DNA from: Rhinopithecus roxellana
Taxonomy: Eukaryota; Chordata; Mammalia; Primates; Cercopithecidae
DNA: 64,000 bases
Assembly: GCF_007565055.1 (NCBI RefSeq)
Contig: NC_044550.1
Span: 90,077,674-90,141,673, forward strand
Direction of reading: 5' to 3'
Below the pieces are notes generated by a model. It ran no database searches. It was not told the DNA's origin and was given only the letters and a program-made list of their open reading frames with translations. Numbering within the stretch: the stretch's first letter is position 1; every line of letters starts with the position of its first letter. The translations under genes were made by a program, and so were the position numbers. Shown here in pieces: positions 23,476 through 35,344 of this stretch.

Positions 23476-24289
23476 GTTTTTTCATTGATATATTTTGAGT
23501 TTTCTGAAAATATAAATTCCACCTTTTTTGAGTTAGTAGAGCATGAGTTTTTAAACCTTTTTTCCCACTCTTTCTAGAAGGTAGCCCCTCTTGTATTTCT
23601 TCCTAGACTTGGAAGCTGGAATTCTCTTCCTACTTAGAATGCTTGATGAACTAGGAAATATTAATATAGCTGCTTCTTATTCACCTACTCAACGTCAAAA
23701 TGTAACAGACTGATTAAAGAGAAAGAAGACATGAATAAAATGACAGAATACACATTAAATTTTAATCACTACAGGTTCATCTAAGACATGTAGCTGGCAT
23801 ACTGAAAAGGAATTATATTTAGGTCAGGGAGATGGCAGTGTTAAGAAGCTAGTTGAATTCATCTAGTCAGGGGAAAGCTAATGGTGGGATTAGGGCAGAA
23901 AGAAAACAAATATCTTTGTGCTTTCTAACACAACCATTTAGACATTTTTTAAAAGTCCCAAACAAAGCTGCATGGTGTTTTTGATGTTAATGTATTTGGA
24001 ATAAAAATGTATGTTAAAGAAATTTTACTGCAGTAGAATCCTCTGGCAGCCTTCAAATTTCACTGAAGAAAGGCCCCTGCAAAGTCTGTGGGGAAAGAGA
24101 TACCTGAAATAGCCCCTATCTGTCAGATGCATGCAGAAAGATGAATTTCAAGTGACAAAATGTTTATTATAAAATGTTAGGCTATCGATTAGTGTGAAAT
24201 TGTACATTTTTTTTTTTTACCATGTCATTTCATTTATTCCTTCAAAGAAACTGACATGTTTGTCAGAATGAGGCACAAAGCTATTTTAA

Positions 24290-24780
24290 CCACTTATCTG
24301 AAAGTGTTCAAATTCCTTAGCATAACATTTAATGGAATCCACAATCTGAACCCAACCTGCCTTACCTGCTACTTCTCTTGTTTCCAAATTCAGTGATTCA
24401 GTTACCCCTCAGAATACCCACTGTTGTCAAATAGACCCATCCGGTAAGGGAAGGGAGGGAAGAACAGGATCATGCTAGAAAAAACCACCACTGCACCACC
24501 GAAGTCTATTTATCACTCAAGGATTAACTCAAATATTATCTCAAATATTTTTTGTCTTCTTATTCTCTTATCCTCGACGAAAAGAGTAGGTAGTATCTCT
24601 TTTCTCTTCATGCTTGTGACAATTTAGCTACACCTAGGCCTTTGCAATATACTACTTTATATTGTTTATAATTATTTATGTATATTTCTTACATATCCCT
24701 AAAATAGTATAAAATAGCTTTTAAAGAGCAAGAGAAATTGTCTTTTTATTATTCTATATATCATGGAACCCCACACACCA
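24290..24780 (+). mobile_element. L2 LINE fragment
   Basis: 'tcaaattccttagcataaca', 'ccacaatctgaacccaacctgcc' and later 'aatatactactttatattg' match the L2 3' region order. Decayed, no frame. Confidence 0.5.
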
Positions 24781-24902
24781 CATTGCTAACAGTCATCTAT
24801 TCACATATCCATGTGCTTACTAACTCATATATTTACTATACAAACTATGTTCTATGAATGTTTCAAGACACTATGTACACTAAGTTGAGAGAGAAACAGA
24901 AA

Positions 24903-24919
24903 TGAGAGAGAGAGAGAGA
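24903..24919. repeat. (GA)n simple repeat
   Basis: About eight GA units. Confidence 0.85.
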
Positions 24920-25027
24920 CTTCTTGCCAGAAACTATACATGTTGCCATGCAAAACTTTAATTACAATGATATTTGAGATAAGCAATGGTTCAGTATGGA
25001 GGATATTTATTAGAAATAATGGGAGAG

Positions 25028-25326
25028 GGCCGGGCGCGGTGGCTCAAGCCTGTAATCCCAGCACTTTGGGAGGCCGAGACGGGTGGATCACGAGGTCAGG
25101 AGATCGAGACCATCCTGGCTAACACCGTGAAACCCCGTCTCTACTAAAAAATACAAAAAACTAGCCGGGCGAGGTGGCGGGCGCCTGTAGTCCCAGCTAG
25201 TCGGGAGGCTGAGGCAGGAGAATGGCGTAAACCCGGGAGGCGGAGCTTGCAGTGAGCTGAGATCCAGCCACTGCACTCCAGCCTGGGCGATAGAGCGAGA
25301 CTCCGTCTTAAAAAAAAAAAAAAAAA
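25028..25326 (+). mobile_element. Young AluY, Old World monkey type
   Basis: Near-consensus Alu with a perfect 16-bp target duplication agaaataatgggagag at 25012-25027 and 25327-25342. It carries ctcaagcctgtaatccc, 'aaaaactagccgggcgaggtgg' and 'gatccagccactgcactcc'. Low divergence and a perfect duplication suggest recent insertion. Best lineage marker in the window. Confidence 0.96.
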
Positions 25327-25342
25327 AGAAATAATGGGAGAG

Positions 25343-27674
25343 GAGGTTGAAGGGTTAGAGATGTAGCATGAAGTTCTTGTACGCTGTGCAATTTGGATTT
25401 TATGCTAAAGGCGATGGGCATTTGCTGAAGAACGTTAAGTAACAAAGTTATACTCTCAAATATTATGTGAAATTTGGATCTTAGAGTCTGATCATTGAGA
25501 TAATGAGTCCATTCTGAGTGATGTTGAGGTTAAAAATGAAAAAAGCCCCACAAATAGTAAATAATAAAGTTGAAACTAAGGCAGTAGCAAAGGCGAGAGA
25601 AAGGCAAGGATAGGCTTAAGAGCTAATTTTAATGAAACAAAATCACCTCAAGAATTTAAAGTATGTCCCTCCCCACTTCCCACTACTCATTCTCTACTAA
25701 AATTAAGCATAACATCTGGTGGTATACAAAACTTTCCCTGCCTAATATTTCCCACCTAGTTAAAGAAACTGGTCATTTTGAAGTTTTACACATTTAAATC
25801 TCATGACTTGATCAGCCTAAAATTGTAAGTCCAAATGGTCTCCAAATATCAAAACTTTAAAGTGTGTATAATACAACTAAACACAAATAAAACAAATTAT
25901 GTAGGCAGAAGATACAATGAAAAATGGGGAAAAAAGAAAAATCAAGGAACAGATGCCTATTCGACCTTTTCCACTTTGAGCTTTCCACAAAAATATCACC
26001 TTTCTGTTAGAGTTAGTGTCTGCACCAGTGGGAAGCAGGCTATTAAAGGTTTTCATAGCTTGATGATTATGGGTTTCGGTAGTTTCTAGGTATTTCTTTA
26101 TTCTATTTCTAAGTCTTTCTTAGATATGTTTCCTCGGATGGAATAGTGCATGTTCCTTAAAGGGGTTCTTAGGTTGTAACTGTTTGTGCCTGCTCTGCAG
26201 AAGTGATTTTTTTCTTCTGAATTCTCACAGCTGGTATTCTGCTCTGCTCTTACATATAGATTTTGGCAGTGACTGTCACTTGCTTTCCTGTTGCTGTTTT
26301 TAATCTCTGCTGCTATCTCTGCTTCCTGACATGGCTGCCTTTTGTTGTTATTTTTCTTCTGCTCTTTACACATCTCTTGTTACCTATTTCTTCCCATCAT
26401 AACAAACATCTCTTATTTCATCCAAAGTTCTTTGGTTTATGGGTGAACCTTAAAATCTCTGCTTCTTATTCACTCAATTCAGAACTCAACCACTGAATTC
26501 TACCTCCCTCCCCTCACTGCTCTCCTCAGGGTACTCAATGTCATTTCAGTTGCCAAATACAGTGGGTTTTTTCCATCCTATCTTCCCGGGTCACTCTGCT
26601 ACATTATTATTATTCTTCCATCTTTTAAATATTGGTATTTTCTCCGATTATTACTATTTCTTACTGCTATTCTCTCCTTCCTCAGTTCTATTCCCCGGAA
26701 GGATATCATGAATTGTTAGGGTTTCACAGCCCATGTCTGTGAGTGATCGTTCCCCAATTGGTATCTTCTCACTAAAATGTCTCTCCTCAATCTCCATACT
26801 TATATGTCTGATTCTCTGCTGGACATTCATGTCATAGGTTGGGATCTTCAGATACAGGTGCAGAAACAGAGTTAGGTGTGCAAAATGATTATTAAGCATC
26901 GACACCATGAAAAGAAGGAAGAAAAAGGGTTGACCAGAGAAAAATGTCAGATCATGGTGCAGATCTGACAAAGACTCAGCAAATCCTATGGCATACTCCA
27001 GAGCAATTATTGCCCATAGAGTTCTGCACTGGCTCAAAATTCCCAGGTTTTTAGATTCCTACTTTGCTTGTTCATTCAATGTAAGGCAGCCCAGGAACAG
27101 TGTGATATGTTTCTGCAGCTTAGGCAGGAACTGAAGGAACCAATGGCTGGAGGTTTTGTTGGCAACATTCCCTGCAGCTAGGCAAGTCCTTCCCCAAAGG
27201 AAGATCTAGTGGCACATCTGCATGTCAGCCACAGTGTCTGAGTGTTTCCTTATCAACTCAAATTCACACATTTCTGCTGTCATTTGAGGTTCTCACTGCC
27301 TCTTGGTTGAAATTAACTAAAATATTTGTAGTTAATAATTGAAGTAAAATTTACTGAATACCTAACAAATTCCAGACCCTGTTCTAGACACTAGGGATTC
27401 ATCAGTTAACATACTAATAATTAAATATGTAATGTTTCAGGAAGTACTAACTTTTTTGCCCCTGGCCTTGTATTTCCATGAATAAACTTGAGCTAGTACA
27501 ACTCTCCTGGCCTCTCTCTACACAATGGAGATTTGCGCCCCCAATATGTAGATTTGGAGAAAATTGTAGGAGTAGGGACTGTTAGCAAGATCTTTGAGTA
27601 GGAGCCCTAAAGCCACATTCATAACTGGCTTTATCAGCAAAAAGAAAGTTGACATTAAAAAATTTAAATGACTT
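25343..27674. other. Unique sequence, no exon recognised
   Basis: The longest minus-strand open frame (27037-26654, 127 codons) shows no recognisable domain and no splice context. A short L2/MIR-like piece lies at 27340-27410. Part of 26480-27330 may be an unrecognised old repeat. Confidence 0.5.
27340..27410 (+). mobile_element. L2/MIR-like fragment
   Basis: 'tttactgaatacctaacaaa', 'ccctgttctagacactaggg' follow the widespread pattern TTGAGCACCTACTATGTGCCAGGCACTGTTCTAGG. Confidence 0.55.
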
Positions 27675-27985
27675 GGCCAGGCATGGTGGCTCATGCTTCT
27701 AATCCCAGCAGTTTGGGAGGCTGAGGTCAGGAGTTGAAGACCAGCCTGTCCAACATGGTGAAACTGTGTCTCTACTAAAAATACAAAAATTAGCCAGGTG
27801 TAGGGGCATGCACCTGTAATCCCAGATGAGAGGCTGAGGCAGGAGAATCACTTGAACCTGGGAGGCAGAGGTTGCAGTGAGCCAAGATCGTGCCATTGCA
27901 CTCCAGCCTGGGCTACAAGTACAAAACTGTCTCAAACGAATGAATGAACGAATGAATGAATGAATGAATAAATAAAATAAATAAA
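27675..27985 (+). mobile_element. AluS-type SINE with (GAAT)n tail
   Basis: Dimeric Alu starting ggccaggcatggtggctcatgc with a deletion in the left monomer (after 'gaggctgaggtcaggagttg') and another around 27827. The tail has become a GAAT/AAAT tetranucleotide repeat (27938-27985). Confidence 0.9.
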
Positions 27986-28370
27986 ATTATATGGCTCCTC
28001 CTTGTGTTTTAGTTCTCAATTGATCTAAACAAAGGAGTGTAAGAAAAGGATATCATATTTTAAACCCTTAAATTTCATCACATAATATATCACATGGGGG
28101 AAGTGCAATGAAGAATAACAGTGGTCTAAGAGGATAGAGATTGCGTGGAATAAGTGGTGGGTATTTTATAGAGTTTTTGGGAGATATCTCTTTAAAGAGA
28201 TAACATTTGGAGCAAAAACGTGCTTGAGGCAACCCACATTCACTGACCTGAGGAAGTTCACACTCCAATCTCTAGATCTTGCTTTCCCAGCTTTCTCTGT
28301 CTTTTGGGTCTTTACTTCTACAAGGCTGGCTCATTTTCACACTCAGATCCTTCTTTAGTTTTGCAGTTAT
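27986..28370. other. Unique sequence
   Basis: No recognised feature. Confidence 0.5.
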
Positions 28371-28383
28371 AAAATTCACCCCA

Positions 28384-28663
28384 GGCTGGGCGCGGTGCCT
28401 CACGCCTGTCATCCCAGCACTTTGGGAGGCCGAGGTGGGCGGATCACAAGGTCAGGAGATCAAGACCATCCTGGCTAACACGGTGAAACCCCGTCTCTAC
28501 TAAAAAACACAAAACATTAGCCAGGCATGGTGGCAGGTGCCTGTAGTCGCAGCTAGTCAGGAGGCTGAGGCAGGAGAATGGCGTAAACCCGGGAGGTGGA
28601 GCTTACAGTGAGTCCAGATGCACCACTGCACTCCAGCCTGGGCAACAGAGCGAGACTCCATCT

Positions 28664-28700
<37 letters not shown>
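28384..28700 (+). mobile_element. AluY
   Basis: Starts ggctgggcgcggtgcctcacg, contains 'gctaacacggtgaaacccc', and ends in a roughly 40-base A run. Flanks aaaattcacccca (28371-28383) and aaaatttgcccca (28701-28713) are the target duplication, differing at what was one CpG. Confidence 0.92.
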
Positions 28701-28708
<8 letters not shown>

Positions 28709-28713
28709 CCCCA

Positions 28714-29478
28714 AACATTGATAAAATTCTGTTGACTTTACTGAAGGCAGGTGAGTGCTTATCTAATGCGGTCACATCATATATTTTACAACTTTCAGCT
28801 GGCTGGCTGTTCCCTCGCCATTTCTACTCTACTTCCAATTCTTTTTCCTCTATAAAGTGTAGTGCTTTTCCCTCATCTAAAGCTAGAAGCTGACTACTGG
28901 ACCCTCAAATGTTATGTTACAGCATGGGGAAAGGCTTACCTTCTATCAATCCCTAAAACAAAATTACTGCAGCGTTTTTTTTTTTTTTTTTCTCATAACA
29001 AGAGATCTTTCTGCATGGTTAATTCTTGTGATAATTATTCAGCTATTACTGTTTTTTTTTCACATTATTTCATAGTCCATGCTCTCTCTTTCTCTCTCTC
29101 TCTTTCTCTGTGTATATGTGTATGTATATATGTACATATATACAACTTATGTATATGTATGTGATGTGTGTATGTATATATGTATGCACACACACACACA
29201 TTTACATCCTCCTTCAAAGTTATTCCACAAGTAAACCTCTTTAGTCATGTTTGAGGAGCCTTAAGGGGAGCAAAATTAAATTATGTAACTTACTTGCTCC
29301 TACCCCCATAGGATAACCAGCCATCCAGGGACAGACGGATTTCCTGAGACACATGAATATCAGGGCTAAAACTGGAGAGTCCCAGACAAACTAGCATATT
29401 CTAGGTCTCCTTTGACTTAGTTCCCAAATCCCCTCCTCCTTTGAAGGCTGAGGAGAGATTCCTTGAGATTTTAGAGTA
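28714..29478. other. Unique sequence with simple repeats
   Basis: Holds a T run (28977-28991) and a TC then TATG/CA simple-repeat patch (29082-29202). Nothing else recognised. Confidence 0.55.
29082..29202. repeat. (TC)n, (TATG)n, (CA)n compound microsatellite
   Basis: Changes from TC units to tatatgtatg-type units and ends in a CA run. Confidence 0.85.
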
Positions 29479-29487
29479 TAATTTCTT

Positions 29488-29599
29488 TTTTTTTTTTTTA
29501 AATTATACTTTAAGTTCTAGGGTACATGTGCACAACGTGCAGGTTTGTGACATATGTGTACATGTGCTGTGTTGGTTTGCTGCACCCATTAACTATATC
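29488..29599 (-). mobile_element. L1PA, extremely 5'-truncated (about 110 bp)
   Basis: Only the last bases of the L1 3'UTR ('attatactttaagttctagg', 'acatgtgcacaacgtgcagg') preceded by poly-T on the plus strand. 9-bp duplication taatttctt at 29479-29487 and 29600-29608. Confidence 0.85.
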
Positions 29600-29608
29600 T
29601 AATTTCTT

Positions 29609-29870
29609 AGCTCTGTCTTAAGGCTCAGTCATGGAATGAGTTGCTTGCCCTCCAGGGGCAAATTCATTTCATCAGGCTATCTTTACTTAAGGCACATCAG
29701 TTAGAGGTCCTTTTGTTTCTGCAGAAATCTCTTACATGCCTGTCGTGGATAAGATACATAGTTCTCTTTGAGAGAATTTAAAGGTGACCTGAAAGTAGCA
29801 AGAAGCAGAGCTATGTCTTCTTCTCTACTCAGAACAGCTTCCAACTATTATTGAGCTTCCAACACTACAA

Positions 29871-29904
<34 letters not shown>

Positions 29905-30386
29905 TACACACATATATATGTGTATATATATGTATATCCATGAGTTCTTGGTTAACAAGAATTTGACCTCAAAAGTTCTGGTCCACACCAATTTCCATTC
30001 TTCAAATTTGAACTAGTGCTTCTGGTTCCAACTTTGGTCTTGTCTTTTGTCAGCAAATATTACCTCTCAATCTTTAGCTTCCTTCTCAAACACCTTTATC
30101 CAACATGGACACTTTTCTATGACTCTTGAGAAATTTTAACTTTCTAGAAATATTTTGGTATATTTTGCTTTCAGATCACTGGCTCTGCTGAAACTGGATT
30201 GTCTAACCACATTATATGGGACCTTACCTTAGTGATCTCAAAATATTCCTATGCTTAAAATTTGTGCAGAAGTCTTTCTTCCTCCCCCTTGGAAGACAGT
30301 AAAAGTTTTTTGTAGGAGTTCTAGCAACTCTCAACATAATAGGATCCAAACAATATAATGATGATAATTATAACAATATCTACATT
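29609..30386. other. Unique sequence with a CA/TA microsatellite
   Basis: (CA)n at 29871-29901 is followed by tatatg units to about 29935. The rest is unrecognised. Confidence 0.6.
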
Positions 30387-30395
30387 TATACTTTT

Positions 30396-30690
30396 TTTTT
30401 TTGTTTTTCAGACAGAGTCTTGCTCTGTCACCCAAGCTGGAGTGCACTGGCCAGATCTCAGCTCACTGCAGGCTCCGCCTCCCGGGTTCATGCCATTCTC
30501 CTGCCTCAGCCTCCCGAGTAGCTGGGACTACAGGCGCCCGCCACCTTGCCCGGCTAGTTTTTTGTATTTTTTAGTAGAGACGGGGTTTCACCGTGTTAGC
30601 CAGGATGGTCTCGATCTCCTGACCTTGTGATCCGCCCGCCTCGGCCTCCCAAAGTGCTGGGATTACAGGCTTGAGCCACCACGCCCGGCC
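30396..30690 (-). mobile_element. AluY, Old World monkey type
   Basis: Minus-strand Alu flanked by tatactttt at 30387-30395 and 30691-30699. Carries the CTCAAGCC variant (read as gcttgagccacc), the 'ctagttttttgtattttttag' segment and the decayed 'gatctggccagtgcactcc' version of the monkey 3' variant. Confidence 0.92.
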
Positions 30691-30699
30691 TATACTTTT

Positions 30700-31078
30700 A
30701 AAAAATGCCTTTTTTATCTTTGTTATATGAGATCAGTGAAATTGTGATATTACAGAATCTATCATGTAAATGTAATAATGCTGAACAATTTCTTTTCTTT
30801 TGTAATTTCATACTATTTTTAAAAAGAACCATTAGCTTTGAACATCTGTCATTGTTTAAAACTAAATCCCAATGTTACATTATTATAACTGGAATTTTAG
30901 AATAATTAAAAGTTTCCAAACATACACATCAATGTATGCATACACACACCTACATAAACACACATTCATACACTAGTACAAATAATTATTAGCTGAATTT
31001 ATTCATGAAGAGCCGTTCCTTTAGTTATACTCAACTCAGTTCCAGGGACATCTCTTGGCATTTCAGAATTTCTCTATT
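30700..31078. other. Unique sequence
   Basis: No recognised feature beyond a short acacac-rich patch near 30940-30965. Confidence 0.5.
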
Positions 31079-31091
31079 AAATATCAATTCT

Positions 31092-31409
31092 GTTATTTTT
31101 ATTTTTAATTTTATTTATTTTTTCTTTTTGAGATAGAGTCTCACTCTGTTGCCCAGAGTGGAGTGCAGTGGCATGATCTTGGCTCACTGCAACCTCCACC
31201 TCCTGAGTTCAAGCAATTTTCCTGCCTCAGCCTCCTGCGTAGCTGGGATTACAGGTGCGCACCACCATGCCCAGCTAATTTTTTGTATTTTTAGTAGAGA
31301 TGAGGTTTCACCATGTTGGCCAGGCTGGTCTTGAACTCCTGACCTCAGGTGATCTCCCCACTTTGGCCTCCCAGAGTGCTGAGATTACAGGTGTAAGCCG
31401 TCGTGCCCA
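31092..31409 (-). mobile_element. AluS-type SINE with inverted filler at its 5' end
   Basis: Minus-strand Alu with an A/T-rich tail at 31092-31130. Target repeat aaatatcaattct at 31079-31091 and 31434-31446. The right repeat is separated from the Alu by 24 bases that form a hairpin with the repeat itself. Confidence 0.9.
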
Positions 31410-31446
31410 ATATTTGGCAATTGATATATTGCCAAATATCAATTCT

Positions 31447-33227
31447 TAATTGAAGTAATGGGCCTGAGTTTTTGTAATCAGGTAATTATATTTGTGTCAC
31501 GCTGAAAAAGTGTTCTTAGAAGTAATGTTATTATCTTGTTTTACAGACATATAACTGTGAATGGTTATATGTGCATACTTATAAATCAAATATGATTCAC
31601 ACTTCCGTTTAAGTATTAGAAACAGGATTTCTAAGGCCAGATAGGAATTTTGTCTTTATAAACTGAATTTTCTTTTCAATATTTTAGAATGAATGTGTCT
31701 TCAACCAATTTGAATCCTTTCTGGCTTATGTCAGATTACATGATATTTTTCATTAATTTTCAGTGTTAGCTAATAGGCCTTGCCCACAGACAGTAGCTGA
31801 GGCAGACCTTTGTCATTTACACTTTTCCTATGACTTAGTCAAAATTTGCTTTTGAATTTATTGAATAAAAACTACCTCTTATTTGAAATTTATAAATTAA
31901 AACTTATAAAGAAAAAAATTAAATTATAAAACATAGTCTGTCAGAATGGAATTAAACAAACATAAGTCTTTTTGGTTCCAGAGTACTCAAATTTCTGAAT
32001 ATAAGAAATAATAGCTATAAGTGGATGTGAAACCACCAGATGTTCTCTAAAGCAAACATCATATTATGTTGCATAATATAGGAAAATGGAAAGGAAATGG
32101 AATTATAGGGAGTCCTGTTGCTGTGGGAATTATCTATCTAATAGACTGATTGTTAGTCTCACATTTGCTTAACTCTTGCTTGTGTACCATACAGTTTAAT
32201 AATTGTTTTTTATCTCTTGTTTCTTCTCTGTTGGTTATAAGCTCCTAGAAGGAAGAGATGATATTTTAAACTTTTTTCTCTCTTAGAATTGCTTTTCACA
32301 GAAATTAGGATGTAAAATTATTGGTTAACTGTTCATTCTTTTTTCAAATGAATAGTTTCCTCACCTGCAACCCCTAACAAATTGTTTGAAATCCATTTGG
32401 CAGTGAGGATGCTTGGGACACGCATCCAAGAAAGGAAAGCTTGAGAAGTCGAGGTTGAGTCATTCATCATGATAGAGCTTAGAATTGGTTTTTTGTAGTA
32501 GGCTAAGAATGTTGGCCATAGTATATCCAAAGTAGATGACTAACAGACCAAATGATAAATAGGGTGATTGTACTATTATATGAGAAACTTCAATTTGGAA
32601 CGTATTACCCAAAGTATTTTATTTACTTCATCCACCCAAGAAAATTTTTCAAAAATCACATCAGGTAATGGCCTCTAGTGAGAAGTTGATAGTTACATAT
32701 TTTGCATGATAATAAGCCCTTTGTGACTCATTGCTTTCTGGGTAGTCTTATGAAGCTTTGTCTTTCCATGTCAGGCTGTTCTAAGTGTCTGCCAACCCAA
32801 GCTGGTATTCCAAAACAGAGTTTAAACCAATTGAATGCTCAGAAATATTGGTATATTGGTAAGAGACATAACTGGGGGCTGAATACCATGACCTGTGTTT
32901 GTATAGGATTTTCACAGTGTTGGCAACCTGTCAATTTTATTTTATGGTTAACTACCATGAAATGCTGTAGGAAGAAGAGTTTCATTTTCTCCTCCATAGT
33001 AAAGCTAAGCATATAATGCCACATTTCCAAATCTTATGAGCTCTCTCTTTTCCTCGCTGTTTAAATATGTATACATAAGTTTCTAAGGTAAACATTGATA
33101 TACTCAAAGGTTGAGAATCTATTTTCTAGGATCATTAATGAATGGTAAGGTAAAAGAAAAATTTAAATATCTCTTGGTAGGGAAACTACTTATTTCATTT
33201 TGCTTTGTTCAAACAGAATCAATTTTT
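31447..33227. other. Unique AT-rich DNA
   Basis: No exon recognised. A probable L2 3' fragment lies at 32190-32350. Confidence 0.5.
32190..32350 (+). mobile_element. L2 3' fragment (probable)
   Basis: 'ggttataagctcctagaaggaagagatgat' and the following order resemble the L2 3' end (TGTAAGCTCCATGAGGGCAGGGAC). Confidence 0.45.
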
Positions 33228-33365
33228 CATGGTGACGCACTTCTGTAATCCCAGCTGTTTGCCAGACTGAGGCAGGAGAATCGCTTGAACCTGGGAGGCA
33301 GAGGTTACAGTAAGCCAAGATCCAGCCACTGTACTCTAACCTGGGCAGCACCCCCCCCAAAAAAA
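33228..33365 (+). mobile_element. Alu right-monomer fragment
   Basis: 'cttctgtaatcccagctgtt', 'gaggcaggagaatcgcttga' and 'gatccagccactgtactcta' cover one Alu monomer, ending in a C run and an A/TATA-rich tail (33351-33391). The left monomer is missing. Confidence 0.8.
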
Positions 33366-33854
33366 TATATATGTATATATAGAGAGAGAGGCCACATTTT
33401 TCACTGTACTCATTTTTTAAAAAAATTCAGCAATATTTCAAAGCATCTATTACTTTATATGGTACCACTTTGCAGATATAACCTATATCTTTTTTCTCCA
33501 TTTTAATTTTAGAATTAAGGGCTAATTTTTGGATTTTATCCTGCAGAAGCATGAACAGGTTGCCAAATGCAAGAGGAGAATAATGAAATTTATTTTAACA
33601 AAATAATTCAACTTTTAAGTTAAGATCTAAAATTTGTGGTGCATTTTCAGTATGTTGTTCCTCTATTCATTTATTCACAAGTGTTTATTGAGTTAGTTTT
33701 TGGAAATACAAAGTAAATAAGGCAGGATCCCTACCCTCAGATAGCTCATAGCACTAAGTACAAGATAAGTGCTAGTATATGTAAGTTCAAAGGTGGACAA
33801 GATTAATACTGGCACTAGAGGGAAGTGCAGTTTATTGAGTAACTGATGACTTAG
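33366..33854. other. Unique sequence with an L2 relic
   Basis: 33660-33790 resembles the L2 3' region ('ttcatttattcacaagtgtttattgag', 'aggatccctaccctcagata'). The remainder is unrecognised. Confidence 0.5.
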
Positions 33855-33868
33855 AAAGAGGAAAACTA

Positions 33869-34165
33869 GGCTGGGTGTGTTGGCTCACGCTTGTAAACCT
33901 AGCACTTTGGGAGGCTGAGGTGGGCAGATCATGAGGTCAGGAGATCGAGACCATCCTGGCTAACATGGTGAACCTCATCTCTACTAAAAATACAAAAATT
34001 AGCCAGGCGTGGTGGTGGGCGCCCATAATCCCAGCTACTCGGGAGGCTAAGGCAGGAAAATCACTTGAACCTGGGAGATGGAGCTTGCAGTCAGCTGAGA
34101 TCGTGCCACTGCACTCCAGCCTGGGTGACAGAGCGAGACTCCATCTCAAAAAAATAAAATAAAAT
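33869..34165 (+). mobile_element. AluY/AluSc-type SINE
   Basis: Starts ggctgggtgtgttggctcacgc and ends in an aaaataaaataaaata tail. Perfect 14-bp duplication aaagaggaaaacta at 33855-33868 and 34166-34179. Confidence 0.93.
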
Positions 34166-34179
34166 AAAGAGGAAAACTA

Positions 34180-35344
34180 AACAAATAGAATAGGTACTTT
34201 TAAGACTTAAAATATTATAACAGTTAAAAAAGAAAACCCTGATGATTTCAAGCAAAGAAGGAAAGAAAACCTTGGAATTAAGGAAAGCTACCTAAGCCCA
34301 GAATGTGGTCACCCGAGTAAGTCACCTCTAGTTGCTCAGTGTTGGCTAATTCTAGGAAGTAAAGTTATATATTCAGGAAAAATAATCTAGAATATCAGCA
34401 AATTATTTAAACAATTCTTTCTGCCCCTTATTTCTGTTTCATTACTTTATAGACATGCTATCAAAATGATTCATACTTTTTTCAAGAGTCAGTTTCATAT
34501 TCAGGTGGTCATTCAAAGTTATGAATATAGCAAAAATGAGTAATTATAAAATTATTCATAAAAATGCTATAAATCTTATTTGTCTAAGTATTAAGAATGA
34601 ATGATATGCATTTATACTTTACTCAGTTATATGGATAATTGGCATCACTAGTGAACATCTATCTGCTGATTTCCAGACCAATTTATAGTTTCCACCTCTC
34701 ATGTGAACTCTAGGTTTTATGTCAGGATATTTTGTGTGTCAAAATAATTAGAAATCATTAGACTTACCTCCACCCAAGCATACACTTCTCCTTCAATTTC
34801 TTCTTCTTGTATTTCCACACCTTCACTAAAGATACCAAGTGCCCTATCTCCTAAGCTAAAATAATTGCTATTGCAAATTATTCCTTAACTCTTTTATCTG
34901 ACATATCCAGTTGCTTAACAATTTTTATTAAATCTGTCCCTGGGTTGTTTCCCTAAATACTTCTCTTCATTCTCCTGCTATAATCACGGTTCAGGATTAC
35001 ATTTGTTTGGATTATTGTAAAGTTCTTTCTTTGCCTAATTGTTTTTCTCCACTTCATACAATGCTCCATTCATCTGAGAAAAACAGACACAAAGCAGCCC
35101 ATGACGTTTTCCATCCTAAAAACCATCTTTAGTTTCCTATTACCTATAAGATAAAAAATTTGACTTCTTAGGAAACCATAGTAAAGAGTCTGACGCTAAG
35201 CCAAAATCAATCTGTATATGTTTATGTTTTCCAGCCTGACCATAGGCAATTGCAAATACTTTTTTACATGACAGGTCTCACAGTGGAAAGCTTCCCTCTT
35301 CACACCAGACTTGGTGCACAGTCAGTGTACTTCATTCTCTGGAG
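34180..35344. other. Unique DNA with a probable L2 relic
   Basis: 34800-35200 has the pyrimidine-rich, 'ttcctattacctataagataaaaa' style seen in decayed L2. The rest is unrecognised. Confidence 0.4.

Larger units (their letters stand above)
19568..25011. other. Unique AT-rich DNA with old repeat relics
   Basis: No supportable exon. Contains MIR pieces (20440-20640, 23350-23475), an old antisense L1 (22340-22660) and an L2 (24290-24780). The remainder is unrecognised. A 13-bp tandem duplication (aagagtgtaattt twice) lies at about 21955-21980. Confidence 0.55.

Noticed and set aside
26654..27037. 127-codon minus-strand frame
   Set aside because: No recognisable motif, AT-rich codon use like the surroundings, and no supporting signals.
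27938..27985. Regular short repeats that could suggest a CRISPR-like array
   Set aside because: A GAAT tetranucleotide tail of an Alu in a primate genome, with no spacers.
28557..28893. Poly-Phe and poly-Lys containing frames
   Set aside because: Translation of the Alu A tail.
33811..33826. Possible CTCF motif ggcactagagggaagt
   Set aside because: Two core mismatches. Falls next to an L2 relic and is weaker than the other two candidates.
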